This document shows, piece after piece, positions 1 through 11,535 of a stretch of DNA of 64,000 nucleotides. The stretch is from Sphaerosporella brunnea (lineage: Eukaryota; Ascomycota; Pezizomycetes; Pezizales; Pyronemataceae): positions 62,001-126,000 of the forward strand of contig VXIS01000102.1 in the NCBI GenBank assembly GCA_008704415.1. The letters are read 5' to 3'. The notes beneath the pieces are model-generated. The model was given only the letters and a program-made list of their open reading frames with translations, searched no databases and had not been told where the DNA came from. Both the position numbers and the translations under genes were made by a program. Numbering within the stretch: position 1 is the first letter of the stretch; each line of letters starts with the position of its first letter.

Positions 1-423
1 GTCTCAGGCAGAGGCTTCGGCGTCTGGAGAGTAGCCACCAAGGATAGCCTACGGTGGCCTCGTAATCAAGCTAAGCTCGAGTGTATAGAAGACGGCCCGG
101 TGGATGAACGATGACGGACCGTAGTCGAATTCTTCGGTCTCAACGTTATCTATTCCTGATCTAAGCGTTGATATTGAGCTGCCTGAGTTGGCCGTCGTAG
201 CCCAGTACATCCTTGCGTTGTTTGGATCGAGGAGACTTTGCAGGCAGTAGAGTAGTGTAAAAAATAAAGAAAAGGCGCAAAGTGCTACAATGCCAACCGA
301 TTTGCTAGCGTGGGCAAATTGAAAAAAAATTCCAATGCAACAATGAAACACAAACAACAGGCACCAAAAATTAAAGAGTTTTTTTTAAAAAAAACACCAC
401 GCTGTGCTGTAAGTAGTCCAAGT

Positions 424-456
424 TTTTCTCAATTTTTACGGTAAAAATTGAGAAAA
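424..456. repeat. Perfect 16-bp inverted repeat with 1-nt loop
   Basis: The arms TTTTCTCAATTTTTAC (424-439) and its exact reverse complement (441-456) are separated by a single G. No target duplication or second copy is visible. It could act as a cruciform or a terminator-like hairpin. Confidence 0.8.
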
Positions 457-719
457 TATAATCCACACACATTAACCACTAACCCCGAACCCGTAGCCTG
501 CATCGATGTAATGCTTTGAGAGCACTACACGTATCCTGTCCATACCTTGAGGGTAGCGGTGCTCTTGGAGAATAACAGCGAAGAAGAATGGCAAGTGATC
601 GTGAGCAGAAGAAGCAGGAGCGAAAGAAAAGGAGGGGGATAGAGGGGGGGGGGGGGGTATATACTTACTTACCTATGTAACTACTTAGTACATACTTGTA
701 TGTAGGTGTAGATACTATG

Positions 720-920
720 TACTTGCTAAACGTTGATTCAAGAGTTAAACGCGGTCGAATAAAAAAATAGATAAATCTTCAAGAGTTAAATGTGGGAACA
801 ATTAATTTTGAACACGTTAAACGTTGAATATATAGGTTAAACGATGAATTAAACGATTTGTTAAATGCTGGCACAAGTTAAACGGTTTTCCGTTTAAAGT
901 TAAACGCTGCCATTAAACAG
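720..920. repeat. Cluster of TTAAACG-like words
   Basis: About ten copies of TTAAACG, TTAAATG or close variants are scattered over roughly 200 bp of AT-rich sequence at irregular spacing. It is not a simple tandem repeat. It could be a decayed satellite or a cluster of protein-binding sites; nothing here decides between them. Confidence 0.5.
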
Positions 921-1459
921 AGACAAGCCGGCCTCAAGCTGCACTGTATCAACTTGCACAATGCGCTTATGTGTACTTGAGCTCCTTCGAACTCATACCC
1001 GGATGGTTGACAAGCCGGATTGTCAATATCGTGATCTGATTCCTCGAATGTGGTTTATCACTCCTGGGCTTCCAGAAATGAGAACCTGTCATGAAAGTGA
1101 AACTTGATGACGGCTACCCGAAGCGTCATCCGCCGCAGTTGGAAGAATATCTCTTCGCTGGGGAATTGTGTGCCTTCAGGATTTTATTTCATGCCAAAGG
1201 CTGACCGCCTTTGAGGCGGGTGAGGTTTCATGGTTCAATACAAGCACAACGTATCACTTGAAGCAACAAATCACAGGATATCACTATCGATATCGAATGC
1301 ACAGCCACAAATGTTCAATGTTCGACGACAACACAACCCGAAATAGAAAAACCCGTCAAATCCAAAAGAACCAAATGGTATGTGTAGACGCAAAAGCATC
1401 GCTTCAATTGCAGAAACAGGGCTTCGACAGATGACGGGGTATATGAAATCTACTCCAGT

Positions 1460-2453
1460 CTAATCCCAGGACTTCTTGATCTCAAAAATCCAGCGGAAGG
1501 ACAAGTGCTCGTTCTTGTCATCGTCCATAAAGCGACTGAGGGCGTTGTAGGTACCGCGGGAAAGGAGTCCAGAGGGAGCCTCCTCTTCAGCGACTGTTAC
1601 GAATGACCAATCAGCTTCAATTTCAGACAAAGAACCAGGAGCTGCAGCTCTCCGAAGAATCAAAAATAGATGCGTAATCACTTACAGAGCTTCTCGTAAA
1701 AAGGCTTCTCGTGAGTGTTGGGACCGTAACTTCCCTGTCCAACGGTTAGATTTAACCCCCGAACAAATTCCAAAAAAGTTCATACCATCATCTCCTCAGC
1801 CTTGTCGACGGTAATACCCTTCCTCTTCACGAGCTGAAGATATCTCAAACCAGAAATGACTTCATGCTGGACGCGGAACTTGGCCCTCATACGGAACGAG
1901 ACACCCTCCTTGATGATGAATGGGGTGTTCTGGAGCCGTGCCAGAGCACCATCCTCCTGGAGATTGATCACAACATCGGGGCGACCCTCGACAATCAGGG
2001 CAAGCTCGAGGATGACGACCTAAATATCTGGTCAGCACATCCGGAAGGCGCGGGAATGCGGCGTGTAGGCTGCAGAAGCGCGGCGTACCGTGCGTGTGTC
2101 ACCAGGCTCTCCGATGGAGCCAGTGGCCGCAGCAGCACCGATTCCAAGAGACGCCTTCCAGCGAGCGAGCGATTCGTCCTCCTTGTCTGCAGTTAGGACA
2201 AAATGTCAGTGGGACGTCATTCGTAGTCGGCGGCGGTGAACCGGGATTGCTTTTCAAACGGACCTAGATCTGCGTACTCGGCGACAGACTTCTTCTCTCC
2301 CACCTTGTAACTGCGAGATAGAGTTAATGAATGTTCTTGAGAGCTGCTGACAGGGGGGATGCGAGGCAAAAGTCATTGCTTTCAACGCAGGGAGGACAAA
2401 GCTTACCCTTCGGTGGTGGAGGGGTGGAGTTCATCATCAACGTGTCCGGACAT
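1460..2453 (-). CDS. RDI1: Rho GDP-dissociation inhibitor
   Basis: Cytosolic regulator that extracts prenylated Rho-family GTPases from membranes and keeps them GDP-bound. Six exons join in frame: 2453-2407, 2310-2264, 2186-2089, 2019-1786, 1734-1686 and 1593-1460, giving 202 residues, the usual size for fungal Rho-GDI. The N-terminal regulatory arm (MSGHVDDELHPS, then DESLARWKASLGIG) is followed by the immunoglobulin-like beta-sandwich with FRVQHEVISGLRYLQLVKR. The protein ends with the family-typical DDDKNEHLSFRWIFEIKKSW. The ATG at 2453 opens the first exon just before a GTAAGC donor. Two long G-runs on the plus strand (C on the sense strand) lie 50-120 nt upstream. The family is certain; the short first exons rest on hand splicing. 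Confidence 0.93.
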
Positions 2454-3740
2454 GTCTGATTTGGATGGTCTTATTTGGATGGGTATTCTTCAAAGAGGTG
2501 TGTTGGGGGGGGGGGGGATAGAAAAGGGAAAACGGGAGTGTTGAAGGAGGAGTGGGAAGGGGGGGGGGGGGGAGGTGGTGGTGGTGGTGAAGGGATTTGT
2601 GAGACGTGAGCGAGGGAGAGAGAAGGCTTAAAATGGACAGACGTTCAAGTTCCAGGGCGTCCGTGCGGCCGCTGATTGGTGGTGCGGTGGTGGGTGCGGT
2701 TCTGCTGTTCAGATTTCGATCAGAGCAGGAGTGCCCCGCAGCAAGCAAGCAAGTAAGCAAATGTTCACGTTGCACGATAAACGGCGAAGTGAGCTGAGTT
2801 GAGTGCTAGAGTCTGTAGATCATGAATTCATTCAGAGACAGGCAACAAGCAATTGCAATACATATGTACTTGGTACATGTACTTATTCATACCTACATGT
2901 AGGTGTGTACTTATCTGGATGTAACTACATGAAAGAGTAGCAGATAATATTTGTTCAGGGTGCAGTTCAGGGACTCTGATCTAGGTACATACCTACACTT
3001 CCTACATGCTGAGTACACAAGGTGCCACTTTATCTGATGCTGCGAGTGAGTCTGCGACACGCGTTGTCTGGCGAAAGACAATGACGAGAGATGGTGGTGA
3101 TGATGATGGTGGTGGTCATTCGGTCAGTGTCATTGTTCGCTTTGGTGATGCATTTTCACCATCCAATTGGCCGTTGAAGAAGCTCTCCCGCTCTGTCTCC
3201 TCCCTTCCTGTTGTTGTTGACTTGCTGGTTGCCGTAGCACCCAACCCCCCTCCCGTGCTCAGCTATACGCTATTCGCGCACACCCGCAACTCTCCTCCAA
3301 ACGTCGCTCTGCGCGACCTCAACCCCAAGGCTTCTCCACCTGAGCCTCGCTGCTACTGCTGTCCCGCTTAAATATATCCCCCCCGTGAGCAGCAGTCAGA
3401 ACACTCGAAGTTCGCCCACACCACCACCTCCACCGACCCACCCCCTCCTCCTCGAAACTTGAGATACCTACTATCTCTCACACATCCTTACCTTTTCTTA
3501 TTGCTGCGCACCATCTCTCTCTTTTCTTTTCCAGATCCTCCTCCGGAAAAAACCCCATTAAACGCAAACTTGATCTTTTGTGGGAATACACAACTAATCC
3601 ACTGTTGCGGACCACTAAGTACCGCTCCTGCACACACTACATAACTCGCTAGGATCACTCCGCCCAACGCTCTTCGCCCTCCAACTTGTACCCATCTTCG
3701 CGATCCCAAACTTCGGCCAATTCTCTGAAAATTGAACACG
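2454..3740. other. Divergent promoter region between Rho-GDI and Bqt4-like gene
   Basis: About 1.3 kb without a supported gene. It carries G13 (2505-2517) and G14 (2559-2572) runs, TACATGTA-type words near 2860-2930 and a TATA-like AAATATAT at about 3370. Open frames here, for example 3006-3371, are low-complexity and show no family signal. Confidence 0.6.
3367..3377 (+). promoter_or_regulatory. TATA-like element upstream of Bqt4-like gene
   Basis: CTTAAATATAT lies about 370 nt before the proposed start at 3741 and is followed by C/T-rich leader sequence, as is common in fungal core promoters. The assignment rests on position and composition only. Confidence 0.3.
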
Positions 3741-5376
3741 ATGCTTGGCAACGGTGAACTCATGTATAGTCGCGCTCTGCCTACGCGCCCGAACCCTATA
3801 CTCAAGAGTCCTCCGCCATGTATTTTGAACCCCCTCCCCCCCGGTCGACCATCGCGCGCGCGCCGCCCCTTCCGTCATTGCTGCATCACTCTCAACTGAC
3901 ATTGCGCGGGCAGTTATCGAGCTCGTCGAAAACCGTCGCTTAGGCCAGACCAATCTGGGAGAGAAGGCAAACAACAGTGGTCCCTTCAGTTATGTGCATC
4001 TGCGCATCCCGCTGCCCCAGAACCTTGAAGGCCAGGAGCTCTTCGGAGCCGGCGCGCCTGAATCATACTTCTTGATGCGCAGGAGCAAGGACGGCTTCGT
4101 CAGCTCAACTGGAATGTCAGTCTCTTGAAATCCCCCAGTTGTTGCTCATTGTTCCCAGCTGCTGCTGCTCCCTCCTGGAAGGGTCTTGGGGGGCGCTCGT
4201 CTGGTGTCTGGATGGATTGAGCCGATCATATGCGCGTAAGGAGAAGAGTTGACATTTTTTTTCTTGTCCGGACGCTTAGGTTCAAAGCGTCCTTTCCTTG
4301 GGCGAGAAAGATTGAGGAGGAAGCGGAGAAGCAATACGTCAAGTCTCACTTTCCCAACACCTCTAAGATCGAAACCGCGGGCAACCTTTGGGTGGACCCG
4401 GTTGACGGTGGGCGATGCCTCTCTCCCGTGTCTGAATAAGGTTTGAGCTAATATTGGAAACAGCATTGGCCTTGGCTGAAGAGTGCGTATTCTTCTCTAC
4501 CTCCCAAACGTAGCACTGATGAAAAAACTCAGATACGGCATCAAGCCTTGGATTGAGGCTCTCCTCGACAATGAGACTGTCCTTCCTTCGGATGTCCGAA
4601 AGCGCAGCATCACTCCTCCGCCGGCCTTCTTCCGCCCAGCCGAGTCTGACGCCGGATCTGTGACATCATCGATCGCTCCACCACCATCTGCAGGAACGCG
4701 CAGGCGCTCCACCCGCTCCATGTCTCCAGGAAAGCGAATCATGACTCCACGAAAGTCGCGCGCATCCAAGGCTACCGTCAAGGATAGCCCGCTCAAGAAG
4801 GAGGTCACTCCCATCCTCGAGAAGGAAGAGACCCAAACAATCACCACCAGCGAGTCAACTGTCCTTGCCGCTACAACTGTCGCCAACGGCACCTCCGACG
4901 ATGTCCCGAGTGCGACCACGCCCGTCAAGAAGGACAGACTCAAAATCGAGGTTGATGAGGAGGTTGAGACGAGCGGAGACGTGGAAAAGAAGATTACGCA
5001 TGTCAAGCTTGAATTGCCTGCTGGAGAGCCTTTGTCCGCTGAGAGTACCGAGGAGATGATCGCTAAGGCTCGGGAGATGGTTCTTGAGGCCCGCAAAATC
5101 GAAGGAGAGGCAGCTCCTTCCATCAAGAGGAAAGCAGATGATCTAGAAGATGAGGAGATGGAGGATGCCGAGCCTGAAGAGGAGGAGGAATCCGAAGAGC
5201 GCAAGGCCAAGCGTACCAGGGTTCTTGAGGATCAACTTAGAAAGGAGAAGGTCAAGAACAGGGCACTGCTTGGGCTGTCAGCTACGTTGGCCATAGGGTG
5301 AGTACTTCGTCTTTTTTACCTGCATGGCGGGTAGACTAATGCGTTGTTCAGGGCTCTGCTTCCCTACGTGCTGTAG
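3741..5376 (+). CDS. Bqt4-like KilA-N/APSES-fold nuclear membrane protein
   Basis: Likely orthologue of fission yeast Bqt4, an inner-nuclear-membrane protein that anchors telomeres. Exons 3741-3819, 3914-4115, 4280-4407, 4464-4482, 4533-5297 and 5352-5376 join to 405 residues. An N-terminal KilA-N/APSES fold carries ENRRLGQTNL, YFLMRRSKDGFVSSTGM|FKASFPWAR and ETAGNLWVDP. A long acidic and Ser/Thr-rich middle contains runs of Glu near residue 360. The tail LLGLSATLAIGALLPYVL is a single C-terminal membrane anchor completed by the tiny last exon. The fourth exon is only 19 nt. The spliced start MLGNGELMYSRALPTRPNP fits the family. The upstream leader is long and C/T-rich. Family call is strong; the telomere role is inferred from fission yeast. 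Confidence 0.88.
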
Positions 5377-6293
5377 GCATGCACTGCAAACAACCGGGAT
5401 AAAAACAGGTGGGGTTCGTGATTGCAGAGACACGTTCCTGTGGGGGGCCAGCTGAGAACATGGATCTATCTCTCTTTGTTTATTATGGCATTATTTTCCC
5501 TTTTCTTTCGTCCAATTTTTTTTTTTTTTTTCATTGTGGTTCTGTATTCTCTTTAACTTATTTGCCACTCTACGGCGGCGTTGAGATGCGCAGACAAAGG
5601 TCATTTTTATGCGAAAGGATTTTCTGGCGGTCTTCCTATGTTTCTTTTTTTTTTTTTTGGTTCTTGGATCGTTGTTTCTTGCGTGTCTGTTCCTGTTCCG
5701 GTCTTTTTTTCTTTTATTTTTTCTTTTCTTTGAGGTGAACGAATGGCTTCTCACGGCTTCCTTTTCTTGAATTGCGTATGATTCTCTGCGGATGCTCTCT
5801 GATGGGATTGATTTCATCTCACTCGATACCTACAGCAGTCACAATGTGGGCAGGCATTAACTATTCATCCGCTGTGTGCTGCGTTTGGCGCGTGTGCGGT
5901 TCGAATTCGCTTAGCTCGCAGTGACTGCTGCCTGTCAGCGAGAAAAAAAAAAAAAGAGAAAAACACAGCAAACACGCAAAGCTTCTCCACCGCTGCACTA
6001 CAAAAAGGAGGAAGACCCATCCAGAACTCGCTTTCCCTCGGCTCGGTTTCAGTTCAGCCCAGCCAGCCAGTCGCTGGCTCGACTCGCACACCTGTGCCAA
6101 CCAACCCCACTCCTTTCGGCCCTCCCCACATCTTGGCTTCGCCATGTAACTGTCATACACTACTTCGGTTGTGCTCGGCCTTCAACGGCGTCGGGCCAAC
6201 TCTGCTACTCTTCTCTACCTACTCTATATACATCCCCTTGAGCTGAAAGCTCATCATCAGCCCCGACTTCGCCAATTTGGTATCCGCTGCAAT
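5377..6293. other. Intergenic, pyrimidine-rich
   Basis: 3' region of the Bqt4-like gene followed by the promoter of the dehydrogenase. Several T-runs (5518-5531 and near 5646-5658) and an A-run at 5943-5955 are present. Short open frames are low-complexity only. Confidence 0.6.
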
Positions 6294-7534
6294 ATGAAGC
6301 CATCCGCCATCCTTTCAAGTATCCGTTCTGCCTCTGTTACCCCCTCTCGTCGACTGTTCTCAACTACAGCTCGGAAGGATGCAACATATGGCTTCATCGG
6401 ACTCGGGAAGATGGGGATGCCTATGGCTCGGAACCTACGGACGAAGCTGCCCAAAGACGACACTCTCTACGTTTACGATGTGAATCGAACGGCCATTGAA
6501 GGTTTCCGTCAACAGTTTGCTTCTGGCGTTGAAGTTGCTGATGGAGTCCGGGAGGTTGTTGAGCACAGTGTAAGTTCCAATCAACTTCATTCCTTGCGAG
6601 CAAAGGAGAGAGGAGGCCACAATGATGAATGTGATATTTTCCCATAATACCTATGAACAGTTCTAAGTTGGGTCGGCTTCGGTCGACCTTGTCTTTTTTA
6701 ATGATTAGGTTTTCACTTAGCCAATCCTCTGAAGATGACTCTTCTCTCTGCTTTTTGCTTGCTGTTACCACAAATGTTTGAGGTATGACTCGACTAATGC
6801 ATTGAAACGGATAGGAAACCATCATCACTATGCTACCTGAACCGGCCCACGTGTCCGCTGTCTTTAAAGATATCACATATTCACCCCCTTCGGCATTGCC
6901 TTCAGGAGTCCAACGACTCTTCATCGACTCTTCTACGATTGACATATCCACTTCTCTGGCCACCGCTCGTCTGGTTGCAGACACCCCCGCTCTTAATGGC
7001 ACTTTTGTCGACGCTCCTGTCTCTGGCGGAGTAGTAGGCGCCGCAGCCGGAACCCTAGCCTTCCTCCTTGGGTGTCCTGAACCACTCCTTGACCGCGTCA
7101 AGAGCGTCCTCGCGCTAATGGGTTCTCGCATCCTGCATTGCGGTCAGCCCGGCGCCGGATTGGCCGGAAAGCTGGCCAACAACTACCTTCTTGCTATCTC
7201 CAACATTGGCGTAGCCGAGGCCATGAACCTTGGTCTGCAGCTTGGACTGGACAAGACTGTGCTAAAGAATGTTATCAATTCCAGCTCGGGCAAGTGCTGG
7301 AGCTCGGAGGTGAATAATCCGGTTGACAACGAACTGCGTGGATTCGAGGGAGGGTTCGGCGTGGCCTTGATGAAGAAGGACTTGGGATTAGCGATGAGGG
7401 CCGCAGAGGAATCGGGAGCTAAGCTTGTAATGGCGGACAAGGCGGAGGAAGTTTACAAAGAGGTGCTCGAGAAGGAGGGCAGCAAGGACTTCTCGGTGGT
7501 GTACAAGTGGCTTCAGGAGTCTGGTAGAAATTAG
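6294..7534 (+). CDS. 3-hydroxyisobutyrate dehydrogenase, mitochondrial
   Basis: NAD-dependent oxidation of 3-hydroxyisobutyrate to methylmalonate semialdehyde in valine breakdown. Two exons, 6294-6569 and 6815-7534, separated by a 245-nt intron (branch-like CGACTAATG), give 331 residues. An Arg/Ser-rich leader (MKPSAILSSIRSASVTPSRR) is a typical mitochondrial presequence. The Rossmann motif GFIGLGKMGMPMARNL follows at about residues 34-49. Then come the family signatures DAPVSGGVVGAAAGTLAF and GAGLAGKLANNYLLA, which holds the catalytic Lys, and the C-terminal helical domain with FGVALMKKDLGLA. Length is typical. The intron is the longest among the housekeeping genes here. Confidence 0.95.
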
Positions 7535-7611
7535 AAACTTGAATCGAGATATCCATTCATTATCTATCGTCTACACGCATCCACCTCTAATCAATCTAAT
7601 GAGAAGTACTC

Positions 7612-8473
7612 TTAAGTCGAACAGCATCGTGCAGCTCCCTTATCAACCCCCTCCTTAACAAATTTCAAAAACGCGTTGGCAACAAGGACACCGTCATGCG
7701 CGTTTTCCAAGCGACTGATCATATCCTCGAACTGCTCCTCTGAGAATATTCCTGCCTTCCTCCTGGCCCTCAAGATCTCGTCCACAATCTTGGGAGTAAA
7801 TTCGGGGTGTCCCTGCACGGTGATGAAACCTCGGGTCTCGGAGTACATTCCCTGTATCGCACACTTATCGGTGGCCCCGAGGTTCTCAGCGTCCTCGGGA
7901 AGGGAGGTAACGATGTCGCGGTGCATCTGGAAGATATTCTACACGCAGTTTTCAGGTTTCTTTCCTCCATCAATCGGGGTTTTTGGGCGGTAGGTGGAAA
8001 GGGGGGATTACGAGTATTTCCTTCCCAAACAACTCCTTCCCCCTACCCGTCAACGGCACAGGCGTCACACTCGCCTCCCAGCCCTCGTCGCCACGCTTTA
8101 CCGCGCACCCGAGCGCGCGCGCAATGATCTGGTGGCCGAAGCAGACGCCGACGAGCCTGATTTTTTGCTCCGCCAGCACCTCGCGCAGGAAGGCGACGAG
8201 CGCGGTTATCCACGGCTCGTCGTCGAAGGCGTTCGCCTTGCTGCCCGAAATCAGGATCCCGTCTGTACCTTCGGCATGAAGGGCCGCGAGGGACGGCGGC
8301 GGTGCGTCGACGACGTTGTGGACGCGGAGGGATAGGGAGCTGTGAACAGTGGCCTGCATCAGGAGTGATGTGAAGACTCCGCCATAGCCACCGTATTTCC
8401 TGGTTGTGCCCGGAAACGGGTGGTCCGCTTCGAGGATTAGGATGCGGAGGGGGTTTGGCTCTGGGGCGGGCAT
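7612..8473 (-). CDS. Class I glutamine amidotransferase-like protein
   Basis: Cytosolic GATase1-fold protein resembling the small stand-alone fungal family (YLR126C-like). Exons 8473-8012 and 7938-7612 give 262 residues. The nucleophile elbow GVCFGHQIIARALG carries the catalytic Cys, and QGHPEF in the second exon carries the catalytic His. MHRDIV before it is also family-typical. Members of this family lack the synthetase domain found in GMP synthase or CTP synthase, so the acceptor substrate is unknown. It is convergent with the dehydrogenase, with only 77 nt between stop codons. Confidence 0.88.
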
Positions 8474-8793
8474 TATTGGAGCTCTCTGTCGTTGATTGTG
8501 GCTGTCTATCGGAGGGGATTTACTTCAGTACCTGTCGTGTGAGCAAGTATTCCGATATAGATAAACTTTAGGTGTGTCATGCAAGGGATCCATCCCGAAA
8601 TCGGATCTGAGACAACCGGCATGAAACATAACATGATGATGTCATGTGCACGGAAACAATAGGTACTCTAAATTCTTCAGCTTCCATAAAGGCTTCTGTT
8701 GTTACAAATTTCCCAGGAGAAAAATTCCACCAACGCCATTCGTTGAACATTCGCTACCCGTAACAAGAAAAAGAGAAAAAAAAACACACAGGC
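8474..8793. other. Intergenic, nothing recognised
   Basis: 320 nt between two minus-strand genes, containing the amidotransferase promoter and the 3' end of the Clr2-type gene. No coding signal or repeat stands out. Confidence 0.6.
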
Positions 8794-10957
8794 CTACAAT
8801 CCGCCGTAAAAGTCATCATCGTTATGGAGAAAGCTGGCGGCATCCTCTCCAATCTGCTTCATGAACTCATCATCCACCGAGTCGTGGTCGTGGTCGGCGA
8901 GGAACTCCATACCCTCGTTGTTGTCGTCGCCGGTGAGATCGATCGGCTCCGGAACGGCATTCAGAGTGGTGCCATGGGCATTGATACTGTCGGGAATGCT
9001 AGCCATCGGGACCTCGGCGGAAGCCTGATGGAGACCCAAGGTTGGGGGTAGGCTGCTCTCAATAGTATGGTGACCGCTACCGGCACTGTTAAGCGAGAGC
9101 GGGAAAACGATGTTGCTCGGGATAGCCTTGCTGAAAGCCTGGTGGCGCTGTTCGTATCGTCTATAGCCGAGTACGGCCCCGTTTCCGGCAGTCCCCATCT
9201 CATTCATCTTCGAGCCGACCTCGTCCCACGCAAGATGGGCGATCTGGCGGCTTTCGGCAAGCTGCTTAAACCTTTCAAGACCATGCATGATCCGGTACAG
9301 ACTAGATCCCGGGTACCACCGACTCTTGATGTCCTCGAGCTTGATCGTAGCGGAGCGAGCTACCATGATGTAATTCCAGTATGGAGCGTCGGGATTGGGT
9401 GTTGCAAACCGCATGCGAGCCGTCAGATCCGCCTGAACCGCTGTTGGGAGTCCAGCAGGAGAGGGAATTGCATGTGCCTGATTCACAAGGCGGAACACGG
9501 CTCCCGTGATGGTCACCTTAGTATCCGGGATTCTGGTCGCAAACTGATTACCAGTCGTGAAATCCTGGATCGAGTGCACAACCATGATCTCACGACCCGT
9601 GTTGAAAGCTGGACAGCTGGTTGCCTTGAGGCGAACGGCATCGCCAACCCAAATCCTCTCGGCACCATGATACACCCCAGCATAATGATTTTGAAGGGTC
9701 AACTTGTCGATCAGAGTGAAAGAGACGTCGACATCGCGCGATTTCAAGATACTAGCATCGACTTCGATGGATCCCGAGCCCTTCTCCTGCAACCACGGAA
9801 GATTCTCGTAATCGATCTTGTCGGCATCTAGGTTACGATTTGTAACCGGTGGCGTGCTCCACGCAACCCAAGGCCTCAAGTTGATTGCAAGGATGTCAGT
9901 ATGCGGCTGGGTTTGCTCGCATATGAGCGGGGAGTGCAGAGGATGGATCTTATAGCTGGCCGTGGGACTGGTTGGAATCTCAATCACGACGCCGATGGCC
10001 CAATGAGGACCAGTCTGGAACCACACCTGTTCTCCGAGCCGGTAAATGGAAAGGCCGGGAAATCTCAGATCACGTTCACGTTCCAGATTTGTTGCACTTA
10101 GGACAGCATCCATCATATGGACGGGCGAATAGGATGGAACGGGTGCAGGCACTGGTGTCTGTGGAATCACTGGTGTCTGGCGACGAGTAGCAGGCACTTC
10201 TTGTTTCCTGACTGTTGGCATAGGTAAAGGTGTAGTCGGACCAGTAGCGGTAGGGACACCGGCGGGGACGATCCTCGTGGTTGCGGGCACTGCCGGAGGC
10301 GAAGGTGCCGGCGGGGGGCCACCTTTGCACGCGTTGCAGGCACAGTTTGCTGGGTTCTTGGTTGGGTCGCAGCTCAGCCACTTAACATGAGGAGCGAAGT
10401 CCATAGGCGAGCGAAATCGCTTGCGAGGTCCTTTGGGATGGCCATACAGATAGGTGTCTCGACGAGGTTTTCCTCCGCCAGGGCCCTAAAAGACATCAGC
10501 ATTTTCAACCATACCAGCGGAGCACGCAAAGAAAGCTTGCCGGCACGCGGATCTGCTCGTACAGTCTGTAGCCAGCAGGAAATCCTTGGAAGACAATCTT
10601 GACGCCCTCCTGGATGTCGCGCTTCAATGCATCATCATCGCTAGCAAGGACCACCGCCTCCGCCAACTGCTTCAACCAATCCCAATACTTTTTCTCCTTG
10701 TCTCCCACCAGCCTCATGTAGCATTGCGCGCCGTTCTCGTCAGGAGAGGGATCGAGCATGTCGGGGGTCGGGCCGTTGACGCCATCGTGCCAAATCTCGG
10801 TTCCGTCCGAATTGTGCAACAGCACGAACCTGAACCGCTCGTCCCTCGCGATATTGCTGATCTCGCCGGCAGAGCGCTTGGTAGTCTGGGAAGAGGTGTA
10901 GGCGACGGTTGACTTCTTTCGCGGCATGTCGGACGTGGTGGTGGTAGAAGACGCCAT
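8794..10957 (-). CDS. Clr2-type transcription-silencing protein
   Basis: Probable subunit of a SHREC-like histone deacetylase/remodeller complex that silences heterochromatin. Exons 10957-10547 and 10485-8794 give 700 residues. Exon 1 ends in FQGFPAGYRLYEQIR. Exon 2 opens GPGGGKPRRDTYLYGHPKG, then RKRFRSPMDFAPHVKWLSCD and CACNAC, which is the conserved Clr2 N-terminal signature across the splice junction. After a Pro-rich linker, a second conserved region starting FPGLSIYRLGEQVWF continues through the C-terminal Clr2 domain. The tail is acidic. A C12-A11 tract on the sense strand lies about 60 nt upstream of the ATG. It shares a 578-bp divergent promoter with DDB1. The family rests on remembered motifs, and the complex role is taken from fission yeast. 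Confidence 0.82.
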
Positions 10958-11535
10958 GGTGTCGAAGACGATTGGCCGAGCGTGACGTTTTTTGTTTTTT
11001 TGTTTTTTTTTTTGGGGGGGGGGGGTGTTCTACGATGGGCGTCAATGAATGTGTTTGGCTTGTTTGAGGCGATGGACGACGATGCGAGGGAGGGGCTAGG
11101 GAGGGAGCGAGGGAGCGGCTTTCGATTCAAACGCGTGGATTTGTTGCGTCTGGACGGGGGCGACGTGTGATGGCACGGTAAGTACTCTGTGCTTTCTTTT
11201 CTTTCCTATTGGATTGTGGCTGGAAAGCCATCAAGCAGTTGTGGCTGCGGGCAGCAGCACGCTCGTCATCCCGGCGAGAAGCTAAAGATGCTGTTACGTG
11301 CGTCGCTGCCCGACGCAAGCAGATCTCGCAGCTAACGAAGCAATGACCCACCATCCATCCCACCACCATCCCAGTGGCTTCCACAGAAATCCGTCATAGC
11401 TTGTATAACCATCAACACCACCACCTCCTCCTCCGTCGCAATCCGCAATATCACATCCGCTCCCCTTCTGTCGACTTGCTCGCTGTTCGAATACATTCCC
11501 CGCTCTCCGAGCTCGGCCGCAAAAGCTCTAGAGGC
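10958..11535. promoter_or_regulatory. Divergent promoter shared by Clr2-type gene and DDB1
   Basis: 578 bp separate the two start codons. A T11-G12 junction at 11003-11025 reads C12-A11 on the Clr2 sense strand. No intervening gene is supported, so the two genes probably share one nucleosome-depleted control region. Confidence 0.6.

Larger units (their letters stand above)
1..1459. other. Non-coding/uncertain left edge
   Basis: No gene is confidently supported here. A minus-strand open frame at 49-357 encodes 102 residues with a hydrophobic N-terminal half (about residues 1-43). It could be an exon of a membrane protein running off the window, but no family signature is visible. The stretch also holds a perfect 33-nt hairpin at 424-456, a G14 run at 644-657 and a cluster of TTAAACG-like words at about 720-920. 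The remainder up to the Rho-GDI stop codon shows no coding signal I can support. Confidence 0.35.

Noticed and set aside
3006..3371. 121-residue frame upstream of the Bqt4-like gene
   Set aside because: Overlaps the promoter and a TATA-like site, low complexity, no family match.
4497..5210. 237-residue antisense frame across the Bqt4-like gene
   Set aside because: Ser-rich shadow of the Glu/Lys-rich coding strand; no independent signal.
9067..9831. 254-residue plus-strand frame inside the Clr2-type gene
   Set aside because: Antisense shadow; the minus-strand frame carries the conserved motifs.
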